The position numbers and the translations under genes are program-made. A stretch of 10,950 bases of DNA. It comes from an uncultured Clostridia bacterium (lineage in GTDB: Bacteria; Bacillota; Clostridia; Oscillospirales; Ruminococcaceae). Below the pieces are notes generated by a model. That model was not told where the DNA came from. It saw only the letters and a list, made by a program, of their open reading frames with translations, and did not search any database. The stretch is taken from positions 1 to 10,950 of the forward strand of contig CALCSA010000433.1 of the NCBI GenBank assembly GCA_937894185.1. Direction: 5' to 3'. How positions within the stretch are numbered: the stretch's first letter is position 1; every line of letters begins with the position of its first letter. Of this stretch, positions 1 to 6,127 are shown one piece after another.

Positions 1-1
1 C

Positions 2-256
2 TCTTACCAGCGGTATCTGGAAATTTCCAGCTGTTCCAACTTTGAAGACTTCCAGGCCCGTCGGATGGCGGTGCGCTACAAAAAGGAACAGGGAGACAAG
101 GCACGTCTGGTCCACACCCTCAACGGATCGGGTGTTGCAGTAGGACGCACCGTCGCCGCCATTCTAGAAAACTTCCAGAATGGGGACGGTTCGGTCACCA
201 TTCCCAAGGTTTTGGTTCCCTACATGGGCGGTGTGGAGAAAATCCTCGCAAAGTGA
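2..256 (+). CDS. serS: Seryl-tRNA synthetase, C-terminal fragment (5' end outside window)
   Basis: This is the last 84 residues of a class II aminoacyl-tRNA synthetase that charges tRNA-Ser with serine in the cytoplasm. The frame is open from base 2 and ends at TGA 254-256. The visible part contains the segment YLEISSCSNFEDFQARR, followed by HTLNGSGVAVGRTVAAILEN, which is class II motif 3 of SerRS with its ATP-contacting arginine. The ending (IPKVLVPYMGG) is the usual SerRS C-terminus, so the 3' end is intact and only the upstream part is cut by the window. The following thioesterase begins about 17 bases after the stop, so the two are probably co-transcribed. Identification rests on recognisable family motifs. 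Confidence 0.96.
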   Translation, partial: SYQRYLEISSCSNFEDFQARRMAVRYKKEQGDKARLVHTLNGSGVAVGRTVAAILENFQNGDGSVTIPKVLVPYMGGVEKILAK

Positions 257-273
257 CTTCATAAGGACAAGTG

Positions 274-1002
274 ATGATGTACTATCGACAGGAAAGAACT
301 GTTGCCTACTACGAGTGCGATGTCAACAACCGGCTCAAGCTTTCGGGGGCGCTGCAATACATGCAGCAGACCTCCAGTGAGCATCTGGCTGGATTAAATC
401 AATCCCCGGAACAGCTACACCGGCAAGGGATGGTGTTTCTGCTAATCAAAACCAACCTGAAAATTGAGCGGATGCCGCTGTGTGGCGAGAAAGTCTCCAT
501 CGGCACTGCAGCGATCGGTACCAAAGGCCCCCGGTTTATCCGGGAGTTCGTCATCGACTCCCTTCAAGGGGAACGGCTGATCTCCACCTATAGCCTGTGG
601 GTTCTCACCGATACGGCCAACCACCGCATTCTGCGTCCCAATGCCTATCCCTACTCCATGGGCTGGCAGGAGCCCGCTCTGGCAGAGGAAGTGGGGAATA
701 TTCCCATTCCCAAGGGGACGTTTGGGAGCGAGAGCGCCGGCTACGATTTGGAAATTCGCTACAGCCATCTGGATATCAATCGCCACGTCAACAACTGCAT
801 TTATGCCGATCTTCTGTGCGATGCCCTTCCCTACCACGTTGTTGCCACCCAGCCCATCAAAACTCTGGCCCTCAGCTTTCAGCAGGAGGCCCGGCAGGGG
901 GATTTGCTGCAAGTCCAATCCCACGCCCTCTCCCCTCTTGCATGGAAGGTGGCGGGAACTCATTCCCGGGGAACCTGCTTTGAGGCGCTGGTAGAGCTGT
1001 AA
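274..1002 (+). CDS. Acyl-ACP thioesterase (FatA/FatB-like, PF01643 family)
   Basis: This is a predicted hydrolase of about 242 residues that releases free fatty acids from acyl-acyl carrier protein. It has the double hot-dog layout of bacterial FatA-like enzymes. The N-terminal half begins YYRQERTVAYYECDVNNRLK and carries the hot-dog helix region GALQYMQQTSSEHL. The C-terminal half holds the active-site stretch DINRHVNN (Asp167, Asn169, His171, counted from ATG 274), which matches the D-x-N-x-H-V-N-N motif of the family. A conserved glutamate follows in QQEARQGD (about residue 205). In plant enzymes that glutamate is followed by Cys; here it is Ala. Three in-frame starts lie together at GTG 271, ATG 274 and ATG 277. 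AAGGA at 263-267 sits 6 bases before 274 and 9 before 277, so 274 or 277 is favoured over 271. It lies just after serS, so it is probably in the serS operon. Substrate chain length is not predictable. Confidence 0.9.
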   Translation: MMYYRQERTVAYYECDVNNRLKLSGALQYMQQTSSEHLAGLNQSPEQLHRQGMVFLLIKTNLKIERMPLCGEKVSIGTAAIGTKGPRFIREFVIDSLQGERLISTYSLWVLTDTANHRILRPNAYPYSMGWQEPALAEEVGNIPIPKGTFGSESAGYDLEIRYSHLDINRHVNNCIYADLLCDALPYHVVATQPIKTLALSFQQEARQGDLLQVQSHALSPLAWKVAGTHSRGTCFEALVEL

Positions 1003-1036
1003 TATCCTTTTAAATTCTATTATTTTGACAGAAGTC

Positions 1037-1065
1037 TTGCATTTTTGGACGACTCTTGTTATAAT
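1037..1065 (+). promoter_or_regulatory. Sigma-A promoter of guaB
   Basis: TTGCAT (1037-1042) is separated by 17 bases from a perfect TATAAT (1060-1065), which predicts transcription starting near 1072. A perfect TTGACA at 1025-1030 is nearby but lies 29 bases from the -10 box, too far to pair with it. The predicted 5' leader is about 54 bases and holds only a small hairpin (GGAAA/TTTCC arms within 1087-1100). It has no room for a riboswitch. Confidence 0.8.
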
Positions 1066-1110
1066 ATCAGATTATTATAGCAAACAGGAAAGAGCTTTCC
1101 CGCAGAGTAA

Positions 1111-1118
1111 AAAAGGAG
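1111..1118 (+). promoter_or_regulatory. Ribosome-binding site of guaB
   Basis: AAAAGGAG ends 7 bases before ATG 1126 and fixes that start. Confidence 0.85.
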
Positions 1119-1125
1119 ATGTAGT

Positions 1126-2598
1126 ATGCTTAACACCGATTTTTCCAGTAAATTTGATCAGCATGGACTGACCTTTGACGACGTCCTTCTGATTCCCAAC
1201 GAAACCGACTTTTTGCCTCGGGATGTGGATCTTCGGGTGCGCCTTGCCCGAGATGTAATGCTCAACGCCCCTTTGATGACAGCGGCCATGGACACCATCA
1301 CAGAAGCGGAAATGGCCATTGCCATCGCCCGGGAAGGCGGCATCGGCATCATCCACAAGAATATGAGCGTCGAGCGTCAGGCCGACGAGGTGGACAAGGT
1401 CAAGCGCTCGGAAAACGGTGTCATCGTCAACCCCTTCTTCCTTTCCCCCGAGTACTATGCCTACGATGCCGAAAAGCTAATGGGAAAGTACCGCATCTCC
1501 GGCGTTCCCATCTGCGAAAACGGCAAGCTGGTGGGAATTATCACCAACCGCGACATGCGCTTTATCAGCGACTACAACGTCAAAATTAAAGAAGTGATGA
1601 CCAGCGAGAATTTGGTCACTGCTCCGGTGGGAACCACTCTGGATCAGGCTCAGGTGATCCTTGGCCGGCATAAAATTGAAAAACTTCCCCTGGTGGACGA
1701 TGAGGGAAACCTCAAGGGCCTGATCACCATCAAGGATATTGAGAAGATGTCCCGTTACCCCAACTCGGCCAGAGATGAAGGTGGCCGGCTCCTCTGCGGG
1801 GCGGCGGTAGGAGTCACCGGTAACATGCTGGAGCGAGTGGAAGCTTTGGTCAACGCTCAGGTGGACGTGCTGGCTCTGGACAGCGCCCACGGCCACAGCA
1901 AAAATATCATTGAGGCGATTAAATCCATCAAGGCCGCCTTCCCCGATGTGGCCCTTATCGCAGGAAATATTGCAACGGCAGAGGCCGCAGAGGCCCTCAT
2001 CGCCGCGGGGGCAGATTGCCTCAAGGTGGGAATGGGCCCCGGCTCCATCTGCACCACCCGCGTGGTGGCGGGAATCGGCGTGCCTCAGATCACCGCAGTC
2101 TACCATGCGGCCTGTGTGGCGGCCAAGCACAACATCCCCGTCATTGCCGACGGCGGCATCAAATACTCCGGCGACGTGGTCAAAGCCTTGGCGGCAGGGG
2201 CTTCTGCCGTCATGCTGGGCTCTTTGATGGCCGGCTGTGAGGAAGCTCCCGGCGCGGTAGAAATTTTTCAGGGCCGCCGCTTTAAGGTATACCGGGGCAT
2301 GGGAAGTCTTGCCGCCATGGAGGAAGGCTCCAAGGATCGCTACTTCCAAGAGGATCAGAAGAAGTTAGTGCCGGAAGGAGTGGAAGGACGGGTCCCCTAC
2401 AAGGGAAGCGTTTCGGAGACTGTGTTCCAGATGCTGGGCGGCGTTCGGGCCGGCATGGGCTACACCGGCTGCCGCACCATTTACGAGCTGCATCAAAAGG
2501 CCCGGTTTATGCAGATCACCGGCGCCAGCCTGATCGAAAGCCACCCCCACGATATTTACATCACCAAGGAAGCACCCAACTACTCGGTGAATCTGTAA
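1126..2598 (+). CDS. guaB: IMP dehydrogenase
   Basis: This 490-residue protein is the usual length for bacterial inosine-5'-monophosphate dehydrogenase. The enzyme oxidises IMP to XMP with NAD+, the committed step of guanine nucleotide synthesis, in the cytoplasm. The N-terminal (beta/alpha)8-barrel segment contains LTFDDVLLIP (about residues 15-24) and MTAAMDTITE (51-60). Two CBS domains are inserted at about 95-210. The barrel resumes with DVLALDSAHGHS (247-258) and GPGSICTTR (304-312), whose Cys309 is the catalytic nucleophile. ADGGIKYSGD (341-350) and RGMGSL (390-395) bind IMP phosphate. The mobile flap carries the Arg405-Tyr406 dyad in KDRYF and the VEGRVPYKG segment. All key residues are present. 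The gene has its own promoter and terminator, so it looks monocistronic. Confidence 0.98.
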   Translation: MLNTDFSSKFDQHGLTFDDVLLIPNETDFLPRDVDLRVRLARDVMLNAPLMTAAMDTITEAEMAIAIAREGGIGIIHKNMSVERQADEVDKVKRSENGVIVNPFFLSPEYYAYDAEKLMGKYRISGVPICENGKLVGIITNRDMRFISDYNVKIKEVMTSENLVTAPVGTTLDQAQVILGRHKIEKLPLVDDEGNLKGLITIKDIEKMSRYPNSARDEGGRLLCGAAVGVTGNMLERVEALVNAQVDVLALDSAHGHSKNIIEAIKSIKAAFPDVALIAGNIATAEAAEALIAAGADCLKVGMGPGSICTTRVVAGIGVPQITAVYHAACVAAKHNIPVIADGGIKYSGDVVKALAAGASAVMLGSLMAGCEEAPGAVEIFQGRRFKVYRGMGSLAAMEEGSKDRYFQEDQKKLVPEGVEGRVPYKGSVSETVFQMLGGVRAGMGYTGCRTIYELHQKARFMQITGASLIESHPHDIYITKEAPNYSVNL

Positions 2599-2609
2599 CG
2601 CAAACGATT

Positions 2610-2640
2610 AAAGGGCCGCCTGATGGGTGGCCCTTTCACC
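2610..2640 (+). terminator. Probable rho-independent terminator after guaB
   Basis: AAAGGGCC (2610-2617) pairs with GGCCCTTT (2629-2636). Three further inner pairs, one of them G-U, leave a 5-base loop. The hairpin starts 12 bases after the guaB stop. The T run after it is poor (CACCTTT), so termination may be less than complete. Confidence 0.7.
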
Positions 2641-2676
2641 TTTCTGCATAGTGTGGCTGTAATCAGCGGGAGTATA

Positions 2677-2705
2677 TTGAAAAAACACGGCGTTCAAACT
2701 ATAAT
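2677..2705 (+). promoter_or_regulatory. Sigma-A promoter of proS
   Basis: TTGAAA (2677-2682), a 17-base spacer and a perfect TATAAT (2700-2705) give near-consensus spacing. Transcription should start near 2712, leaving a leader of only about 46 bases. A T-box, common ahead of synthetase genes in Firmicutes, would not fit. Confidence 0.85.
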
Positions 2706-2720
2706 AAAAGAGGTATTATA

Positions 2721-2751
2721 AGGAGGCGGGCCATGGCCTGCCGTCAGGAGG
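2721..2751 (+). promoter_or_regulatory. proS leader with two AGGAGG sites flanking a small hairpin
   Basis: Two AGGAGG motifs are present, at 2721-2726 and 2746-2751. The second is 6 bases ahead of the proS ATG (2758). The first is 6 bases ahead of another ATG (2733) in a different frame. Between them, 2725-2731 pairs with 2736-2742 (7 pairs, one G-U) around a CATG loop. This hairpin would hide the last two bases of the first site and place the upstream ATG in its loop. See the finding on this leader. Confidence 0.6.
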
Positions 2752-2816
2752 ATAACAATGGCGGATCAGAAGAAGATGGTGGATGCCATCACATCCCGGG
2801 ATGTGGACTTTGCTAA
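2733..2816 (+). CDS. Possible 27-codon ORF overlapping the proS start
   Basis: An ATG at 2733, 6 bases after a perfect AGGAGG, opens a 27-codon frame that ends at TAA 2814-2816, inside proS and out of frame with it. The predicted peptide (beginning MACRQEDNNGG) contains one proline and resembles nothing I recognise. The frame may be translated as a regulatory ORF, or the start may be silent because of the local hairpin. Its coding status is doubtful; it is listed because the ribosome-binding context is as good as that of proS. Confidence 0.25.
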   Translation: MACRQEDNNGGSEEDGGCHHIPGCGLC

Positions 2817-4188
2817 ATGGTACACAGATATTGTCAAGAAGGCTCAGCTGGCGGATTATTCGTCGGTGCGGGGCTGCATGGTACTGCGCCCTTATGGCTA
2901 CGCCATTTGGGAAAACATTCAAAAGCTGCTGGACGGCAAGTTTAAGGCCACCGGCCACGAAAACGTAGGGATGCCCATGTTCATCCCCGAAAGCCTGCTT
3001 CAAAAAGAAAAAGACCACGTGGAGGGCTTTGCCCCCGAGGTGGCTTGGGTTACCCATGGGGGAAGCGAAAAGTTAAACGAGCGCCTCTGCGTCCGTCCCA
3101 CATCGGAAACCCTGTTCTGTGAGCATTATAGAAACATCGTCGGCTCCTACCGGGACCTGCCTAAGCTCTACAACCAGTGGTGCTCGGTGGTGCGGTGGGA
3201 AAAAACCACCCGCCCCTTCCTGCGGACCACGGAGTTCTGGTGGCAGGAGGGTCACACCATCCACGAAACCGCGGAGGAAGCCGTGGAAGAAACCCTGCAG
3301 ATGCTGGAAATCTACGCCGATGTTCTGGAAAACCATCTGGCCGTCCCCGTTCTTAAGGGCCGCAAGACCGAGAAGGAAAAATTTGCGGGAGCCCGGGAAA
3401 CCTACTCGGTGGAGGCCATGATGCACGACGGAAAAGCCCTGCAAAGCGGAACCTCCCACTACTTTGGGGACGACTTTGCCAAAGCCTTTGACATCACCTT
3501 CCAAGGACGGGACAACACCCAGCAGTACCCCCACCAGACCTCTTGGGGCATGAGCACCCGGGTCATTGGGGCGATTATCATGACCCATGGGGACGACAAC
3601 GGCCTCAAGCTGCCCCCCGATGTGGCGCCTATCCAGATTGCGGTGGTGCCGGTGGCCCAACATAAGGAGGGGGTTCTGGAGGCCGCCCGGGAGGTCGCCG
3701 ACCGGCTCAGGAAAAACTGGCGGGTCAAGCTGGACGACAGCGACAACAGTGCCGGCTGGAAGTACGCCGAATACGAGATGAAGGGGGTTCCCCTGCGTCT
3801 GGAGCTTGGTCCCAGAGATATTGAGGAAGGCCACTGCGTTCTGGTGCGCCGGGATAACCGCCAGAAGTATTTCGTCCAGCTGGACCAGCTGGAAACCGAA
3901 ATCCCTAAAATTTTGGAGGAATACCGGCAGGCCATCTTCCAGATCGCCTTCGACAACCGGACCAATAAGACCTACACCGCCACCAACATGGAAGAAATGG
4001 CTGTCCACGCTGACGACGGCTACATCAAGGCCATGTGGTGCGGCGCTCTGGACTGCGAAATGGCCATCAAAGATCAGTTGGGAGTCACCTCCCGCTGTAT
4101 CCCCTTTGAGCAGGAGCAGATCGGGGAAACCTGTGTCTGCTGTGGAAAGCCCGCCAAGGAAATGGTGGTTTGGGGCAAGGCATACTAA
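2758..4188 (+). CDS. proS: Prolyl-tRNA synthetase, short archaeal/eukaryotic-type
   Basis: This 476-residue class II synthetase charges tRNA-Pro with proline. Its length and order match the ProS type 3 group, which lacks the editing insertion of E. coli ProRS. Visible elements are GCMVLRPYGYAIWENIQ (about 39-55, motif 1 region), RPTSETLF (113-120), motif 2 around RWEKTTRPFLRTTEFWWQ (146-163), TSHYFG (232-237) and motif 3 around WGMSTRVIGAIIMTHGDDNG (263-282). An anticodon-binding domain follows from about 290 to 390. The C-terminal domain has Cys428, Cys433, Cys459 and Cys462 in the spacing of the structural zinc site of this group, and the chain ends with the typical Tyr. AGGAGG 2746-2751 supports the ATG at 2758. 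The gene has its own promoter and a strong terminator. Confidence 0.97.
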   Translation: MADQKKMVDAITSRDVDFAKWYTDIVKKAQLADYSSVRGCMVLRPYGYAIWENIQKLLDGKFKATGHENVGMPMFIPESLLQKEKDHVEGFAPEVAWVTHGGSEKLNERLCVRPTSETLFCEHYRNIVGSYRDLPKLYNQWCSVVRWEKTTRPFLRTTEFWWQEGHTIHETAEEAVEETLQMLEIYADVLENHLAVPVLKGRKTEKEKFAGARETYSVEAMMHDGKALQSGTSHYFGDDFAKAFDITFQGRDNTQQYPHQTSWGMSTRVIGAIIMTHGDDNGLKLPPDVAPIQIAVVPVAQHKEGVLEAAREVADRLRKNWRVKLDDSDNSAGWKYAEYEMKGVPLRLELGPRDIEEGHCVLVRRDNRQKYFVQLDQLETEIPKILEEYRQAIFQIAFDNRTNKTYTATNMEEMAVHADDGYIKAMWCGALDCEMAIKDQLGVTSRCIPFEQEQIGETCVCCGKPAKEMVVWGKAY

Positions 4189-4200
4189 GCTTTATTAAAG

Positions 4201-4238
4201 AAAAGGACGGCTTTCCTCTTTGGAAGGCCGTCCTTTTT
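4201..4238 (+). terminator. Rho-independent terminator of proS
   Basis: The arm 4201-4216 (AAAAGGACGGCTTTCC) pairs with 4222-4237 along about 16 pairs, one of them G-U, around the loop TCTTT. The strand ends in TTTTT (4234-4238). It starts 13 bases after the proS stop. Confidence 0.92.
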
Positions 4239-4310
4239 AGAATCATAAGGGAAACATAAAAGAATTCTGATTGCTTGGACTCATAGCCGGGACTGAAAAG
4301 CCAATACCAT

Positions 4311-4342
4311 ATAAAAACAGCCGCTGTCTGTCAGCGGCTGTT
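4311..4342 (-). terminator. Rho-independent terminator of the minus-strand transporter operon
   Basis: An 11-bp perfect stem (4316-4326 with 4332-4342) closes a 5-base loop. Read on the minus strand, it is followed by TTTTTAT. It lies 21 bases beyond the stop of the last operon gene and faces the proS terminator, so the two transcription units converge here. Confidence 0.9.
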
Positions 4343-4363
4343 GCAGTATTCGGTTGGGGTTAT

Positions 4364-4678
4364 TCAGGAATGTTCCACCTCTTTGGACATGGCAATGTCA
4401 CGGTCGGCTTCTTCTTTATCCGTTTTTAAAGACAGCGCCTGTTGCCCGCTTAAGTACATGCTTACCAGACCCAGTATGACTGTGAAGGAGGCAAGGCGGA
4501 TGACAATGGGAAAATACTGCTTCTGCAGGAAAACCGCAATGGCCTGACCGGTACCCCCGTCTCCCCCGCCAATCAGCAGGGCCAGTAAATATCCAAAGAA
4601 GGTAAGTCCCCCGGCAAACAGACAAATGTAAATGCCCCAACCAAACAGCTTATTTAGTAACATAGTCCCTTTTTTCAT
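4364..4678 (-). CDS. Small two-helix membrane protein, candidate TRAP small (Q-like) subunit
   Basis: This is a 104-residue protein with two predicted membrane helices (about residues 13-36 and 55-77) joined by a short Gly-rich loop (IGGGDGGTGQ). A charged, acidic cytosolic-type tail follows (KTDKEEADRD). I do not recognise the family. ATG 4678 is chosen because AGGAGG (minus strand, 4690-4685) lies 6 bases upstream; the longer reading frame to 4720 would overlap the preceding gene. The AGGAGG overlaps the stop of the TRAP-type permease, so the two are probably translationally coupled. Position and topology suggest the small membrane subunit of that permease. Classical DctQ proteins are longer, with four helices, and usually lie before the large subunit, so the assignment is inference only. 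Confidence 0.8.
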   Translation of the reverse strand: MKKGTMLLNKLFGWGIYICLFAGGLTFFGYLLALLIGGGDGGTGQAIAVFLQKQYFPIVIRLASFTVILGLVSMYLSGQQALSLKTDKEEADRDIAMSKEVEHS

Positions 4679-4688
4679 CTCACACCTC

Positions 4689-6044
4689 CTAAACCAAGCC
4701 CATAATGGGCAGGAGTCCAAGCATACAAATAACGGAAAGCAGATAGTGCAAGCCTACCCAAACAAGGCAGTTGAGGGTGGTTTCCTTCATGCCGCTGCCT
4801 GCAATTCCCATGGCTGTGTACATACACAGGGCCAGAGGCGGAGTCATTCCCTCCATGGCTCCGGTAATCACCGGCAGCATGCCGGCAACCAGTAGCGGAT
4901 TCGCTCCGGCTCCCGCCATAATGGTGATAATGGCGGTGCCAAAAATAGCAACCTGAGAAGAGCCCGGAATGATCATTCCCAAGATAGCGCAGAACAGGGG
5001 AAGCAAAATAGCCAGCATGACCAGATTCAGCCCCAGAGAACTAATATACTCGCCAATTGCCTCGCCTACGTTTAAGGTACCAAACAGGTTGGAAATACAG
5101 TAGGCAAAGAAGATAGTGGCTGTGACAGGCACTATGGCTCGAATTTGTTCAGAAAACATTTTGGCCATGGCCCGTGGCCCCACATCCATCTTTCTGCGCA
5201 CAATCAACAGGGCGTAGATAGCGGCAAGACCAGGAGTAAAGAGCAAAATACTGCTGGAAAGGCTGCCTGCTCCGCTGGCAATGCGCAGAGTAAATAATGT
5301 GGCTTTAAGGCGGTTATCCAAAAAGAAGGGAAGAAAAATAACAAGGGGAATCAGTAGGGCCTTCCAGCCGTTGCGCACCGAGGGTCCCAGTTTGGGGATA
5401 TCCTCTTCGGCCATACGCTCTACCTTATAATAGCGGCAGAAAAAATACAGGGTGATAGCTCGCTGCAAAACAAACCAGATCGAGATTCCCCACATCAAAA
5501 TCCAGAACATAGACATGGTGTATTTGCCGGGGTACAATGCTTCCACACAGCCAAAGGCAGCAGTGATAACGCCGGCCGGCGGAATCATATTCCCCATGGT
5601 GCTGGAGGCAGATTCCACGTTGGCCGCCAGATGAGCAGGAAAGCCAGATTTCTTCATGGCGGGAATGGTAAAAACACCGGTTGCGGCCACGTTGCCGGCG
5701 CCACTGCCGGAAAGGGCTCCCATAAAGGTGCTGCCCAGCAGCGCAACATAACCGGCACCACCGCGAATACGACCGAAAAGAGAAAGGATAACCTCAATAC
5801 AGGAATCGATCACCTTGGTTTCGCCAAAAATCTGAGCTACCGCAAGAAATGCAATAATGGCATAAAATAATGTGTTGGTTGTTGTAGACCAGACATGTTT
5901 AAAAAAGTTTGCCCATTGCCCGGTAATGGCGATCATCACAATATAACCTATAAACATGGCCTCGTAGATTGGTCGTTTAAGCACTACAAACACAATAGAA
6001 ATGGAGACTAACAACGCAAGGAGATACAGGATTTCTACTGGCAT
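4689..6044 (-). CDS. TRAP-type transporter large permease subunit (DctM superfamily)
   Basis: This is a 451-residue, very hydrophobic membrane protein with roughly 12 predicted helices, expected to form the sodium-coupled transport channel of a tripartite ATP-independent periplasmic (TRAP) transporter. The first half has SGSGAGNVAATGVFTIPAMK followed by GNMIPPAGVITAAFG. The second half has a related repeat with LGMIIPGSSQVAIFG and MTPPLALCMYTAMGIAGSG. These are the paired hairpin-loop motifs of the DctM group, closest in pattern to the permeases of TAXI-type TRAP systems. ATG 6044 is preferred: AAGGAG (minus 6061-6056) lies 11 bases upstream, and the longer frame to 6092 adds an unconserved, non-hydrophobic stretch. 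No DctP- or TAXI-type solute-binding gene is in the window. Substrates of the family are typically organic acids; none can be named here. Confidence 0.88.
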   Translation of the reverse strand: MPVEILYLLALLVSISIVFVVLKRPIYEAMFIGYIVMIAITGQWANFFKHVWSTTTNTLFYAIIAFLAVAQIFGETKVIDSCIEVILSLFGRIRGGAGYVALLGSTFMGALSGSGAGNVAATGVFTIPAMKKSGFPAHLAANVESASSTMGNMIPPAGVITAAFGCVEALYPGKYTMSMFWILMWGISIWFVLQRAITLYFFCRYYKVERMAEEDIPKLGPSVRNGWKALLIPLVIFLPFFLDNRLKATLFTLRIASGAGSLSSSILLFTPGLAAIYALLIVRRKMDVGPRAMAKMFSEQIRAIVPVTATIFFAYCISNLFGTLNVGEAIGEYISSLGLNLVMLAILLPLFCAILGMIIPGSSQVAIFGTAIITIMAGAGANPLLVAGMLPVITGAMEGMTPPLALCMYTAMGIAGSGMKETTLNCLVWVGLHYLLSVICMLGLLPIMGLV

Positions 6045-6127
6045 AATCGTATTCACTCCTTCCACTCGCTCCAGCCAAAGGCCGGACAACACATCTCAAT
6101 CGCAAAGTACCGCCATTATATTCGAGT

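Noticed and set aside
442..963. 173-residue ORF antisense to the thioesterase
   Set aside because: It overlaps a gene with clear motifs and has no ribosome-binding site or family features of its own.
1025..1030. Perfect TTGACA as the guaB -35 box
   Set aside because: It is 29 bases from the TATAAT. TTGCAT at 1037-1042 has the proper 17-base spacing.
1066..1125. Purine riboswitch ahead of guaB
   Set aside because: The leader is only about 54 bases, shorter than the three-way junction aptamer plus expression platform, and only one small hairpin is present.
1477..2349. 290-residue ORF on the minus strand opposite guaB
   Set aside because: It is fully antisense to guaB, with low-complexity composition and no recognisable domain; a shadow reading frame.
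2641..2757. T-box riboswitch ahead of proS
   Set aside because: The promoter predicts a leader of only about 46 bases, and no specifier stem, T-box sequence or antiterminator was seen.
3073..4008. 311-residue ORF on the minus strand opposite proS
   Set aside because: It lies wholly within the well-supported proS, shows no family motif and no suitable ribosome-binding site, and is explained by the codon bias of proS.
4239..4310. Gene or element between the convergent terminators
   Set aside because: No ORF, promoter or structure could be supported in this short stretch.
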